Under the pieces are notes generated by a model, which saw only the letters and a list, made by a program, of their open reading frames with translations, was not told the origin of the DNA and did not search any database. Positions 1 to 7,890 of a stretch of DNA of 64,000 bases are shown piece after piece. Numbering within the stretch: position 1 is the first letter of the stretch; each line of letters begins with the position of its first letter. The stretch comes from DASUBV01 sp963725175 (GTDB taxonomy: Bacteria > Actinomycetota > Actinomycetes > Streptosporangiales > Streptosporangiaceae): assembly GCA_963725175.1 (NCBI GenBank), contig CAVRXH010000006.1, forward strand, positions 1,550,001 through 1,614,000. Direction: 5' to 3'. Position numbers and translations under genes: made by a program.

Positions 1-337
1 TGGAGAACAGGCCCCACAGCAGCAGCGCGCCCAGGATGCCGCCGGCGAACTGCGCCGCCCAGTACCAGCCCGCCTCGATCAGCGTGATCCGCCTGGCCAG
101 CAGCGAGCCGAGGGTGACGGCGGGGTTGACGTGGCAGGCCGATACCGGGCCGATCACGTAAACCAGGGCGAGCAGGACAAGCCCGAAGGCCATGCCGATG
201 GTGAGCACCCCGGCGGCGATGCTCGCCGCCGACCGGAACCCGAGGACGTGGAACCCGAAGACCATCGTCGCCACCCCGGCGCCGATGAAGACCAGGACCG
301 CCGTGCCGATCAGCTCGGCAATCACCCTGCGTGCCAT
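1..337 (-). CDS. Aquaporin / MIP family channel, N-terminal half (gene runs off the window edge)
   Basis: Water or small-solute channel of the inner membrane. The 112 visible residues start MARRVIAELIGTAVLVFIGA, giving a first membrane helix. A second hydrophobic stretch follows at about residues 40-62, then the first half-helix motif HVNPAVTLG with NPA at residues 71-73, and another helix begins at about residue 88. This order is the first repeat of the MIP fold; the second NPA box and the selectivity-filter residues lie outside the window, so aquaporin cannot be separated from glycerol facilitator. ATG at 337 is the first start in the frame. The gene points away from the next gene (also minus strand, ending at 476), with about 140 bases between them that hold no gene. 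Confidence 0.85.
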   Translation of the reverse strand, partial: MARRVIAELIGTAVLVFIGAGVATMVFGFHVLGFRSAASIAAGVLTIGMAFGLVLLALVYVIGPVSACHVNPAVTLGSLLARRITLIEAGWYWAAQFAGGILGALLLWGLFS

Positions 338-475
338 CGCCCGCCCCCGATTCGCCCGCCCGGTCCGCCGGCCGCGAACCCCCGCCCTGGCGGCCCCACC
401 CACCGGGGCACCGCATCATGCTAACCCAGGGTGATCAGATAACTACGCACCTGGCACCGCGCCGGGATCGGCGCG

Positions 476-1948
476 CTAGAGACCCGGCCAGCTATGCGCA
501 GGCTCGTTCGAGCCCATCCGGTCGATGTATCCCTGTGTCATCCGGCGCAGCGCGGTCTGCCGGTCGCCGGGACCGCTGAGCGCGTGCACGGCCTCGGCCT
601 GCCAGGTCGCCCCGGTCCTGCCGGTCAGGCAGCGCCGCTCGATGATGCCAAGCAGCCGCTCGGCGTCGGCGCTGTCCACCCCCCACTGGCTCAGCCCCTC
701 CCAGGCCAGCGGGAGCAGCCGGCGCAGCATCAGCTCCGCGACCGGGAGCTGGCCAAGGCCCGGCCAGTAGACCCGCGCCTCGATGCCGTTGCGCGCCCCG
801 TTGACCAGGTTCTCCGCGGCGGCGGAGAACGACATCCTGGTCCAGATCGGCCGCTCGGCCTCGGCGAGCGCGCGGACCACCCCGTAATAGAAGGCCGCGT
901 TGGCCACCACGTCCACCACGGTCGGGCCGGCCGGCAGCACCCGGTTCTCCACCCGCAGATGCGGCTTGCCGTCCACCACCGCGTACACCGGCCGGTTCCA
1001 CCGGTACACGGTGCCGTTGTGCAGGGTCAGCTCGGACAGCATCGGCGCCTCGCCGCGGTTCAGCGCGGCCACCGGGTCCTCGTCCTCGCGCAGCGGCAGC
1101 AGCGCGGGGAAATAGCGCAGGTTCTCCTCGAACAGGTCGAACACCGAGGTGATCCAGCGCTCCCCGAACCACACCCGGGGCCGCACGCCCTGCTCCCGCA
1201 GCTCCTCTGGCCGGGTGTCTGTCACCTGCTCGAACAGCGGGATCCTGGTCTCCCGCCACAGCTCCCTGCCGAACAGGAACGGCGAGTTGGCCGCCAGCGC
1301 CACCTGCACCCCGGCGACCGCCTGGGCGGCGTTCCAGTAGCTGCCGAACGCCTCCGGGCTGACCTGGAGATGGAACTGCACGCTGGTGCAGGCGGCCTCG
1401 GGCATGATCGTGTCGACGTGGGCCAGCAGCCGTTCTGGCCCCTCGATGAGGATCTGCATTTCCTCGCCGCGAGCCGCGAACATCTGCTCATTCAGCAGCC
1501 GGTACCGCGGATTGTCCGACATCGCCTGGTCGGTGACATCGCTCGGGCGCAGCGTCGGCAGGATGCCGACCATCACCAGCCGGGCGCCGGCCTCAGCAGC
1601 CCGCTTCCCGGCGTGCGCCAGGCTGGCCCGCACTCCGTCCTCCAGCCGGGCGAACGCGTCGGCGGCCAGCGGCCGCGGCGGGACATTGATCTCGACATTG
1701 AACTGGCCGAGCTCGCTGGCCCAGCTCGGGTCCCCGATCGCGGCGAGCACCTGGGAATTGCGCATCAGGGGCAGCGCGTCGTCGTCCACCAGGTCCAGCT
1801 CGATCTCCAGGCCAAGCTGCGGAGACTCGCTGGCGAACCGGGACTCGCGAAGCATCCGCGCGAGCACGTCCAGGCACTGCCGCACCTTCTCGCGGTAGAC
1901 CCGGCGGTCCTGCTGGCTAACGGTGATGGCCGGGACATCCCTGCCCAT
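476..1948 (-). CDS. Glutamate-cysteine ligase family protein (GCS2-type carboxylate-amine ligase)
   Basis: Predicted cytoplasmic ATP-dependent ligase of the glutamate-cysteine ligase superfamily, 490 aa from the chosen start. The N-terminal third carries the acidic signature LGLEIELDLVDDDALP followed by ELGQFNVEINVPPRPL, where the Glu residues would bind Mg-ATP. HLQVSPEAFGSYWNAAQAV and LRVENRVLPAGPTVVDVVAN resemble substrate-pocket segments of the family. I chose ATG 1948 because GGAGGG lies just upstream (about 1953-1958); the frame stays open to 2026, but the extra 26 residues look non-coding. True gamma-glutamylcysteine synthesis is unproven: actinobacteria normally make mycothiol, and family members there include EgtA of ergothioneine synthesis and uncharacterised ligases. 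It stands alone and is divergent from the sedolisin gene. Confidence 0.75.
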   Translation of the reverse strand: MGRDVPAITVSQQDRRVYREKVRQCLDVLARMLRESRFASESPQLGLEIELDLVDDDALPLMRNSQVLAAIGDPSWASELGQFNVEINVPPRPLAADAFARLEDGVRASLAHAGKRAAEAGARLVMVGILPTLRPSDVTDQAMSDNPRYRLLNEQMFAARGEEMQILIEGPERLLAHVDTIMPEAACTSVQFHLQVSPEAFGSYWNAAQAVAGVQVALAANSPFLFGRELWRETRIPLFEQVTDTRPEELREQGVRPRVWFGERWITSVFDLFEENLRYFPALLPLREDEDPVAALNRGEAPMLSELTLHNGTVYRWNRPVYAVVDGKPHLRVENRVLPAGPTVVDVVANAAFYYGVVRALAEAERPIWTRMSFSAAAENLVNGARNGIEARVYWPGLGQLPVAELMLRRLLPLAWEGLSQWGVDSADAERLLGIIERRCLTGRTGATWQAEAVHALSGPGDRQTALRRMTQGYIDRMGSNEPAHSWPGL

Positions 1949-2098
1949 CTGCCCTCCATCTGCTGGGGTGGTGTGGGCTGGGCTCGATACCACATTCGCA
2001 TGGAACGTCCCCGCCCGCCAGGTCACCTTCCCCGCCGCGTGGCCGCGGTACCGTGCCAGCCCTGCGATAGGAGCAGAGAAACCTGAACGTCTGATGCC

Positions 2099-2128
2099 TT
2101 GACATGGCAGTTCAGCCTCCTAGAGGCT
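2099..2128 (+). promoter_or_regulatory. Candidate promoter with overlapping dyad upstream of the sedolisin gene
   Basis: TTGACA at 2099-2104 is followed after 16 bases by TAGAGG at 2121-2126, a plausible sigma-70-type pair reading toward the protease. A perfect dyad AGCCTC-cta-GAGGCT (2114-2128) overlaps the -10 position, so a repressor could sit there. A second dyad ATGTC-ct-GACAT is at 2140-2151. The long leader (about 145 bases to ATG 2272) is otherwise featureless. Confidence 0.4.
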
Positions 2129-2271
2129 TAGCGCCGAACATGTCCTGACATCAGCGTCTCGATCGGCTCTCTTCGGCCTCTTTGTCCATTTCCGACAGTG
2201 CGCGGGGCATTGGCGGTCTTGTCGCCCGAGGGATGCGAGATCAGGACCGTGCCGTCCTGAGGAGGACAAGC

Positions 2272-4323
2272 ATGAGGTTGCTGCACCATCCCATCCGCGC
2301 CGGAGCCGTCGCGGTACTGGGGCTGGCGATGACCGCGGGCACGGGAGCGCTGAGCGCCACCATGGCGTCCGCCGCGCCCGTGAGCACTCCGTTTACCGCG
2401 CTGGCTAACAGCGTTCCGGTCACGACGGACCATGCCACCGGTATCTACTCCAGCCCCAACATGTCCGTTGAGGTCGCGCTCAAGCCGCACAACGCGGCCG
2501 GCCTGGCCAAGGAGATGAAGGCGCTTTACACCAAGCACAGTGGCGCCTACCACCACTGGCTGGCCAAGGGCCAGTTCAACTCGCGGTACGCCCCGACCAA
2601 GGCCGAGCAGGCCAAGGTCGCGAGCTACCTGCGGTCGGCGGGCCTGAAGGTGCAGAAGTCGTCCTCGCCGTTCCTCGTCCGGGCGACCGGCACGAGCGCG
2701 AAGATCACCTCGGCCTTCAAGACCACCCTGAAGACCTACAAGGACAGCCACGGCGTCCGGTACTTCTCTAACTCCGCCGCCGTGCACGTGCCCAGCAGCC
2801 TGGGCAGCAGCGTGTTCGGCGTGATCGGCCTGTCGAACACCATCCGCGAGCGCTCGATGGTCCAGCGGGTGAAGTCCGTCAAGCCGGTCAGCCGCGCCAA
2901 GCTGAAGAGCGTGAAGAACGGCACGCCGAGCTGCGAGGGCGGTTACCCGACCACCCAGGACATCTACGACCTGGTGCTGAACGGCCAGCTCGACGAGCCG
3001 CTCGGCTACGGCGGCGGCCCCGGCTGCTCCGGCCTGACCCCGTCGCAGGACAACTCGATCTATGGCGCGCCGCACGTCGGCGCTCGCGGCAAGGGCGCGG
3101 GCGTCAACATGGCCGTTTTCGAGCTGTCGGGCTACCTGCACTCCGACATCGACACCTGGGCGCAGACCTTCTACGGGTCTGGCTACAACCCGCCGCTGGT
3201 GGACGTCAACGTGGACGGCGGCCCGCTGAACCCGGTCTGCCCGGCCGGAGACACCTGCCCGGCGAACTTCAACGGGTACTCCGGTGACATCGAGGTCGAC
3301 GCCGACATCGAGATGCAGCTCGCGATCGCTCCCGACGCGAGCCACCTCACCGTCTACAACGCCCCGAACGACTTCACCGGCCAGACCGAGCTGGACGAGT
3401 ACACCGCTATCGCGAACGCCGACAAGGCCGACGTGGTCAGCTCTAGCTGGGCGGTCTGCGAAAACGACGAGAGCGCTGCCTACGTGCAGGCCGAGAACAC
3501 CGTCTTCGAGCAGATGGCGTCGCAGGGCCAGAGCATGTTCGGTGCCGAGGGTGACACCGGCGCGTTCTCCTGCATCCGGTCCGATGGCACCACCATCCTG
3601 AACGTCCTCGACCCGCCGTCGCAGCCCTGGGTGACCAGTGTCGGCGGCACCTCGCTGGAGAGCGACAACCCCGGCACCACCGCGAACCCGTCCTACCCGG
3701 CGGGCGTCGAGTCGGTGTGGAACGTCGACAACCTGTGCAACTCCAGCGCGAACGAGGGCGGCGAGCCTGGCTTCTTCTGGTGCGCGGAGACCGGCGCCGG
3801 CGGCGGCGGCTCCAGCCAGTGGTGGGGCCGGCCGTTCTACCAGGTCGGCAGTGGCGTCAACAACCCGAACACCACCCACGCCAACGGCAGCACGCAGTGC
3901 GCCCTGGCCTCGTCAGGCACCCCGTGCCGTGAGGACCCGGACGTGTCCGCCAACGCAGACGAGTTCACGCCCTACGCGGAGTACTGCACGGGCAACCCGA
4001 ACCCGCCTGACTTCAGCGACTGCGGCACCTTCAGCGGCAGCGAGAACCCGCCTGGCTGGTTCGGCATCGGCGGCACCAGCCTCGCGTCGCCGCTGTGGTC
4101 CGCGGTCATCGCCGACAGGGACAGCTTCCAGGGCTTCCGCAGCGGGAACATCAACCCGCTGATGTACACCCTGAATGCCCTGCTGCCGGGCTTCTACCTG
4201 CACGACATCAACGGCGCGCAGGCCACCAACAACAACGGCGCCTTCCCGACGACTCCGGGATACGACGAGGCCACTGGTCTCGGCACGCCGAAGATGACGC
4301 AGCTGATCACGCTCAGCCTGTAG
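2272..4323 (+). CDS. Secreted sedolisin-type serine-carboxyl protease (peptidase S53) with pro-domain
   Basis: Extracellular acid endopeptidase, 683 aa. The start ATG 2272 is preceded by GAGGAGGAC; an upstream in-frame ATG at 2182 lacks a ribosome site. Residues 1-40 form a signal peptide (basic RLLHHPIRAG, hydrophobic core, ASA-AP cleavage). Residues 55-210 look like the activation pro-domain, including HHWLAKGQFNSRYAPTKAE. The S53 catalytic set is present: Glu341 and Asp345 in EVDAD, the oxyanion Asp428 in GAEGDTGA, and Ser603 in IGGTSLASP. The C-terminal DINGAQATNNNG and GYDEATGLGTP match the family's calcium-binding site. Sedolisins mature themselves at low pH, so export followed by autoprocessing is expected. 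A strong bidirectional terminator follows. Confidence 0.93.
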   Translation: MRLLHHPIRAGAVAVLGLAMTAGTGALSATMASAAPVSTPFTALANSVPVTTDHATGIYSSPNMSVEVALKPHNAAGLAKEMKALYTKHSGAYHHWLAKGQFNSRYAPTKAEQAKVASYLRSAGLKVQKSSSPFLVRATGTSAKITSAFKTTLKTYKDSHGVRYFSNSAAVHVPSSLGSSVFGVIGLSNTIRERSMVQRVKSVKPVSRAKLKSVKNGTPSCEGGYPTTQDIYDLVLNGQLDEPLGYGGGPGCSGLTPSQDNSIYGAPHVGARGKGAGVNMAVFELSGYLHSDIDTWAQTFYGSGYNPPLVDVNVDGGPLNPVCPAGDTCPANFNGYSGDIEVDADIEMQLAIAPDASHLTVYNAPNDFTGQTELDEYTAIANADKADVVSSSWAVCENDESAAYVQAENTVFEQMASQGQSMFGAEGDTGAFSCIRSDGTTILNVLDPPSQPWVTSVGGTSLESDNPGTTANPSYPAGVESVWNVDNLCNSSANEGGEPGFFWCAETGAGGGGSSQWWGRPFYQVGSGVNNPNTTHANGSTQCALASSGTPCREDPDVSANADEFTPYAEYCTGNPNPPDFSDCGTFSGSENPPGWFGIGGTSLASPLWSAVIADRDSFQGFRSGNINPLMYTLNALLPGFYLHDINGAQATNNNGAFPTTPGYDEATGLGTPKMTQLITLSL

Positions 4324-4346
4324 TGCTGAGCTAGCTGAGTTAACCC

Positions 4347-4386
4347 GAAGAGGGGGCGGGCCTGCGGCCCGCCCCCTCTTCCTTTT
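4347..4386. terminator. Bidirectional intrinsic terminator between converging genes
   Basis: A perfect 16-bp stem (4347-4362 with 4366-4381), loop TGC, followed by CTTTT on the plus strand. It closes the sedolisin gene and overlaps the stop of the minus-strand gene that ends at 4385, so it probably serves both directions. Confidence 0.85.
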
Positions 4387-5398
4387 AGTCGCTCAGCGCC
4401 GCGCGATCCTGCGGGGCGTCCCAGTCGATCTGCGGGCCGTCCGGCACGATGCGGGACGGGTTCAGGTGCGGGTGCGTCGTGTAGTAGTGCCGCTTGATGT
4501 GGTCGAACCTGGTGGTCTCGCGGAAGGCAGGCAGCGCGTAAAGGTCGCGGGCGTACGCCCACAGGGCCGGGTAGTCGGCCAGCCGCCGCTTGTTCGCCTT
4601 GAAGTGCGAGTAGTACACCGCGTCGAACCTGGCCAGCGTCACCCACAGCCGGATGTCGGCCTCGGTCAGCGTGTCCCCCAGCAGGTAGCGCTGCCCCGAC
4701 AGCCGCCGTTCCAGCTCATCGAGGGTGGCGAACAGGGCGGCGTACGCCTCGTGGTAGCTCTCCTGGGAGCCGGCGAAGCCGCACCGGTACACGCCGTTGT
4801 TGACGGTCGCGTAGATGACCGCGTTCAGGGCGTCGATCTGGTCGCGCAGCCGTTCCGGGTACAGGTCGTACGCCGGATCCGCCCAGGCCCCGAACTGGGT
4901 GCCCAGGTCGATGCTGATGTCGGGGAAATGATTGCTGACGATCTGCCCGGCCTGCTTGTCCCACAGCACCGGCACCGACACATGCCCGTCGAACCCCGGC
5001 TCGGTCGCCTCGTAGGCGTCCCGCAGCAGCGCGAATCCGTTCACCGGGTCCAGGCCGTGCATGCTGCCCACGCGGAACGCCCAGCCGCGGCCGTCCCTGA
5101 TCGGATCCACGACCGACATCGAGAGGACGTCTTCCAGCCCGAGCAGGGCCCGCACGATGGCAGACCGGTGCGCCCACGGGCAGGCATAGGAGATGTACAG
5201 GTGATACCGGCCGGGCTCGGCGGGGTACCCGCTCGACCCGTCCGCGGTGATCCGGCCCCGGAACGGGTACGGGGGCCGGACGAATGCGCCCGGCTTGTCA
5301 CCGTCTTTCCTGGTCTTGGGCGTGAAGTCGCCGTAATCGCCGTAGGTCGCGAAGTCGGCCGGGCTGGCGCCCCCGGCCCGGATGTGCGCCGTGGTCAT
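4385..5398 (-). CDS. Glutathionyl-hydroquinone reductase-like protein (Xi-class GST, YqjG/ECM4 family)
   Basis: Cytoplasmic thioredoxin-fold protein of 337 aa, close to the usual 320-370 aa of the Xi-class family. Residues 41-49 (RPPYPFRGR) and 63-78 (GRYHLYISYACPWAHR) carry the family signature, with Cys73 the expected catalytic thiol of the CPWAHR box. DVLSMSVVDPIRDGRGWAF and PVLWDKQAGQIVSNHFPDI follow, and the C-terminal half is the all-helical GST domain. Characterised relatives reduce glutathionyl-hydroquinones. The actinobacterial thiol is normally mycothiol, so the real co-substrate here is open. It is a single gene, with the lipoprotein gene 52 bases upstream on the same strand. Confidence 0.85.
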   Translation of the reverse strand: MTTAHIRAGGASPADFATYGDYGDFTPKTRKDGDKPGAFVRPPYPFRGRITADGSSGYPAEPGRYHLYISYACPWAHRSAIVRALLGLEDVLSMSVVDPIRDGRGWAFRVGSMHGLDPVNGFALLRDAYEATEPGFDGHVSVPVLWDKQAGQIVSNHFPDISIDLGTQFGAWADPAYDLYPERLRDQIDALNAVIYATVNNGVYRCGFAGSQESYHEAYAALFATLDELERRLSGQRYLLGDTLTEADIRLWVTLARFDAVYYSHFKANKRRLADYPALWAYARDLYALPAFRETTRFDHIKRHYYTTHPHLNPSRIVPDGPQIDWDAPQDRAALSD

Positions 5399-5450
5399 AC
5401 TGGTGCAACGAGCCGGGCCTGGGTGCCATTCCGAGGACGCTCCGCGGCCG

Positions 5451-6524
5451 CTACTCCCAGGCGGCGGCGATCAGGCCGTGGCCGACCTCGCGCGGGGTGG
5501 CGCCGCCCTGCGACACGTACAGGTCGTGCGCGGCCAGGTAGAGCAGCCAGTTGCCGTCCGGCGAGGCGGCCAGGCTGGTGTGCTCCAGGGTGGCGTAGCC
5601 AACGGCCACCCGGTGCACTACATGGCCGGACGTGCTGACCTCCTGCATCAGCCGGGAGGTGTTCCTGATCGGGACGCCGGCGCAGCACGCCCGGCTGACG
5701 AACAGGTTGCCGTTGGGCAGGTACACGCCCTCGCGCAGGTAGCTGATCTTGGGAGTGGGCGCGCCGGCAGGCATCACGTAGCTAATGCCGACCCCGGACA
5801 TGTAGTAGTGCGCCGTGGCGGTGTCCACCAGGGCCAGGTTCCAGCCCTCGTTGTCCTGCACCGAGGAGATCGAGACGGCCAGGTGCACGTTGTCCGGCGC
5901 CCAGGAAAGGTGCGAGATCGGCGCGGGGAGACCCGTGTCCTGGCCCTTGGGGACCATCCGGTAGGTGACCTGCGCCCCGGTGCTGAGGGTGCGCACGATC
6001 ACCTTGTACAGCGGCGTCAGGTCTGGATTGCTCGGCATGCAGCCGGTGCTCAGCGTCGGCTCGCTGGCATAGGCCAGCTTGCTGCCGTCCGGGCTGACCG
6101 CTGGCAGGCTGCCGTCGGTGATCACGACCGGGGTTCCGCCGCTGTCGGCGACGGACTCGATCTGGTCGGTGCAGCCGTGCTGGACGGCGAAGTAGACCAT
6201 CCCGCCCGCCGCGACGGCTACCTCGTCACCGATCACGCCGCTCGGCACCAGTGTGCTGGTCACCGCGCCGTCGGCGGGGTTGAGCACGACCAGCGCCCCG
6301 CCCGTCGTCACCCCGACGATGCCGGGCTCGTTCGCCGCCTGGCTGGCCGTGGCGGCGGCCGAAGGCGAGGTTCCCGCGGTGGTCGTGACGGTCGCGGTGG
6401 CCGTGGCGGCGGCCTGGCCGCCCGAGCTGCCGCCGCACGCGGCGAGCAGGGCCAGCGCGGCCGCGCCGGCCAGCGACCTGGCGAGCAGCAGGCGGGGGGA
6501 CCGGCGGGAATCGGCAGCGGGCAT
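5451..6524 (-). CDS. Lipoprotein with TolB/WD40-like beta-propeller repeats
   Basis: Predicted exported, lipid-anchored protein of 357 aa. The first 30 residues are a lipoprotein signal (RRSPRLLLARSLAGAAALAL followed by the lipobox LAAC at residues 27-30). A Thr/Ala/Ser-rich linker (about 35-65) leads to blades containing GALVVLNPADGAV, LPAVSPDGSKLAYASE, ISHLSWAPDNVHLAVSI and LAASPDGNWLLYLAAHD, the SPDG turns typical of TolB-like propellers. There are no catalytic residues; a binding or scaffolding role is likely but the ligand is unknown. Cysteines CTDQ, GCMP and RACCAG could form disulfides outside the membrane. It is probably transcribed ahead of the hydroquinone-reductase-like gene. Confidence 0.7.
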   Translation of the reverse strand: MPAADSRRSPRLLLARSLAGAAALALLAACGGSSGGQAAATATATVTTTAGTSPSAAATASQAANEPGIVGVTTGGALVVLNPADGAVTSTLVPSGVIGDEVAVAAGGMVYFAVQHGCTDQIESVADSGGTPVVITDGSLPAVSPDGSKLAYASEPTLSTGCMPSNPDLTPLYKVIVRTLSTGAQVTYRMVPKGQDTGLPAPISHLSWAPDNVHLAVSISSVQDNEGWNLALVDTATAHYYMSGVGISYVMPAGAPTPKISYLREGVYLPNGNLFVSRACCAGVPIRNTSRLMQEVSTSGHVVHRVAVGYATLEHTSLAASPDGNWLLYLAAHDLYVSQGGATPREVGHGLIAAAWE

Positions 6525-6675
6525 GACGGGCTCCAGCTCGTGCGCGGGCTGGCTGCTGGCCGCGAACCCCCGCGCCAGTCAGCGTTCCAAGTCGGAAGTA
6601 GGGCTGATGGTGACAGCACCGCGCCCGCGCGGCAAGCCGTCCGCGCAAACCGAGCGCAAGGTGTTGTAAATCGCC

Positions 6676-6700
6676 CCGGCCAGGCGGCTGGCCTGGCCGG
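6676..6700 (-). terminator. Stem-loop immediately after the C-S lyase gene
   Basis: Perfect 9-bp arms CCGGCCAGG (6676-6684) and CCTGGCCGG (6692-6700) with a 7-base loop start directly after the stop codon of the minus-strand gene ending at 6701. No U-run follows, as is common for GC-rich actinobacterial terminators. Confidence 0.55.
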
Positions 6701-7849
6701 TTAGCCCAGCGCGGCGGTCATCCTGCTGACCGCCTCGGTGATCAGCTCGGGCGAGGTGCCGATGTTCAGCCGGGCGAATCCGGCGCCCTGGACGCCATAG
6801 TTGGGACCGGGGTCAAGCGCCACCTTGCCCTTGTCGAGGAAGGCCGCCGCCGGGTCGTCGCCCAGCCCCAGCCGGCGGCAGTCCAGCCAGGCCAGGTAGC
6901 TGGCCTGCGGCGGCAGGTAGTCCACGTCCGGCAGCCGCGCGGCGAGCAGCTCCGCGACGAGCGCCCGGTTCTGGTCGAGCTGGGCGAGCATGGCGTCCAG
7001 CCACGGCAGGCCCTGGGCGAAGGCGGCGACGGTGCCGAGCACGCCCAGGTGCGAGGCCAGCAGCGCGTCCCAGCGCTCGGCTAGCGCGGCGGCGGCCTCC
7101 GGGGCGCCGGCGACGCCGACGCCGCACTTCAGGCCGGGGATGTTCCAGCCCTTGGAGGCCGAGGTGAAGACCAGCGCCCGGCTGGTCAGCTCGTGGTCCA
7201 GGGACAGGAACGGCACGAAGGTGGCGCCCGCCAGCACCAGCGGGGCGTGGATCTCGTCCACCACCAGCTCCACCTCATGCCGGGTGCAGAGGTCGGCCAC
7301 GGCCAGCAGCTCCTCGCGTGCCCAGACCCGGCCCACCGGGTTGTGCGGGCTGCACAGCAGGAAGCAGCGGACATCGGGCTCGGCCAGCGTCCTCTCCAGC
7401 GCGTCCAGGTCGAGGTCGTAGCCGCCGTCCTGACGGCGGTGCAGGGGCACCTCCGCCAGCCCTCGCTGCATCAGCGTCATCCGGAAGAAGAACGGCGGGT
7501 ACACCGGCGGGGTGATCACCACCCGCGAGCCTGGCGGGGTCAGCGCCGTCACCGCCTCGGTGATGCCGGTCATCACGTCGGGCACCGCGAACACCAGGTC
7601 AGGGTCGGGCTGCCAGCCGAGCCGGGCCTTGGCGAACGAGGCGAACGCCTCGCCAAGCTCGCCCTTGTGCGGGTAGCCGCAGTCGCCGTCGTCCAGCGCG
7701 GCCCGCACCGCGTCCTTGATCGGCTCGGCGATGTCGAAGTCCATCTCGGCGACGAACGACGGCAGCACGTCGGCCGGGTACGTCTTCCACTTGAAGCTCT
7801 TGCGTCGCCGCAGCTTGTCCACAGTGCAGTCACCGAGCAGGGCATCCAT
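6701..7849 (-). CDS. PatB/MalY-type PLP-dependent C-S lyase (cystathionine beta-lyase family aminotransferase)
   Basis: Fold-type I PLP enzyme of 382 aa that in characterised relatives cleaves cystathionine or other cysteine conjugates to a thiol, pyruvate and ammonia. Visible family features are FVAEMDFDIAEPIKDAV near the N-terminus, Asn170 in CSPHNPVGRVW, Asp198 in VVDEIHAPLVL, and Lys233 in TSASKGWNIPGLKCG, the expected Schiff-base lysine. ATG 7849 was chosen because homology begins at MDALLGDCTVDKLRRRKSFK; the long open frame further upstream is not coding. The ribosome site is weak (CGGGG). The condensation-domain gene lies 41 bases upstream on the same strand. Transamination instead of beta-elimination cannot be excluded. 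Confidence 0.88.
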   Translation of the reverse strand: MDALLGDCTVDKLRRRKSFKWKTYPADVLPSFVAEMDFDIAEPIKDAVRAALDDGDCGYPHKGELGEAFASFAKARLGWQPDPDLVFAVPDVMTGITEAVTALTPPGSRVVITPPVYPPFFFRMTLMQRGLAEVPLHRRQDGGYDLDLDALERTLAEPDVRCFLLCSPHNPVGRVWAREELLAVADLCTRHEVELVVDEIHAPLVLAGATFVPFLSLDHELTSRALVFTSASKGWNIPGLKCGVGVAGAPEAAAALAERWDALLASHLGVLGTVAAFAQGLPWLDAMLAQLDQNRALVAELLAARLPDVDYLPPQASYLAWLDCRRLGLGDDPAAAFLDKGKVALDPGPNYGVQGAGFARLNIGTSPELITEAVSRMTAALG

Positions 7850-7890
7850 ACCCCGATGGTAAGCATCCCGCGCGGGCGGGTGCGAGACCA

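Noticed and set aside
2128..3879. 583-aa minus-strand open frame over the sedolisin gene
   Set aside because: Contradicted by complete S53 catalytic motifs on the plus strand.
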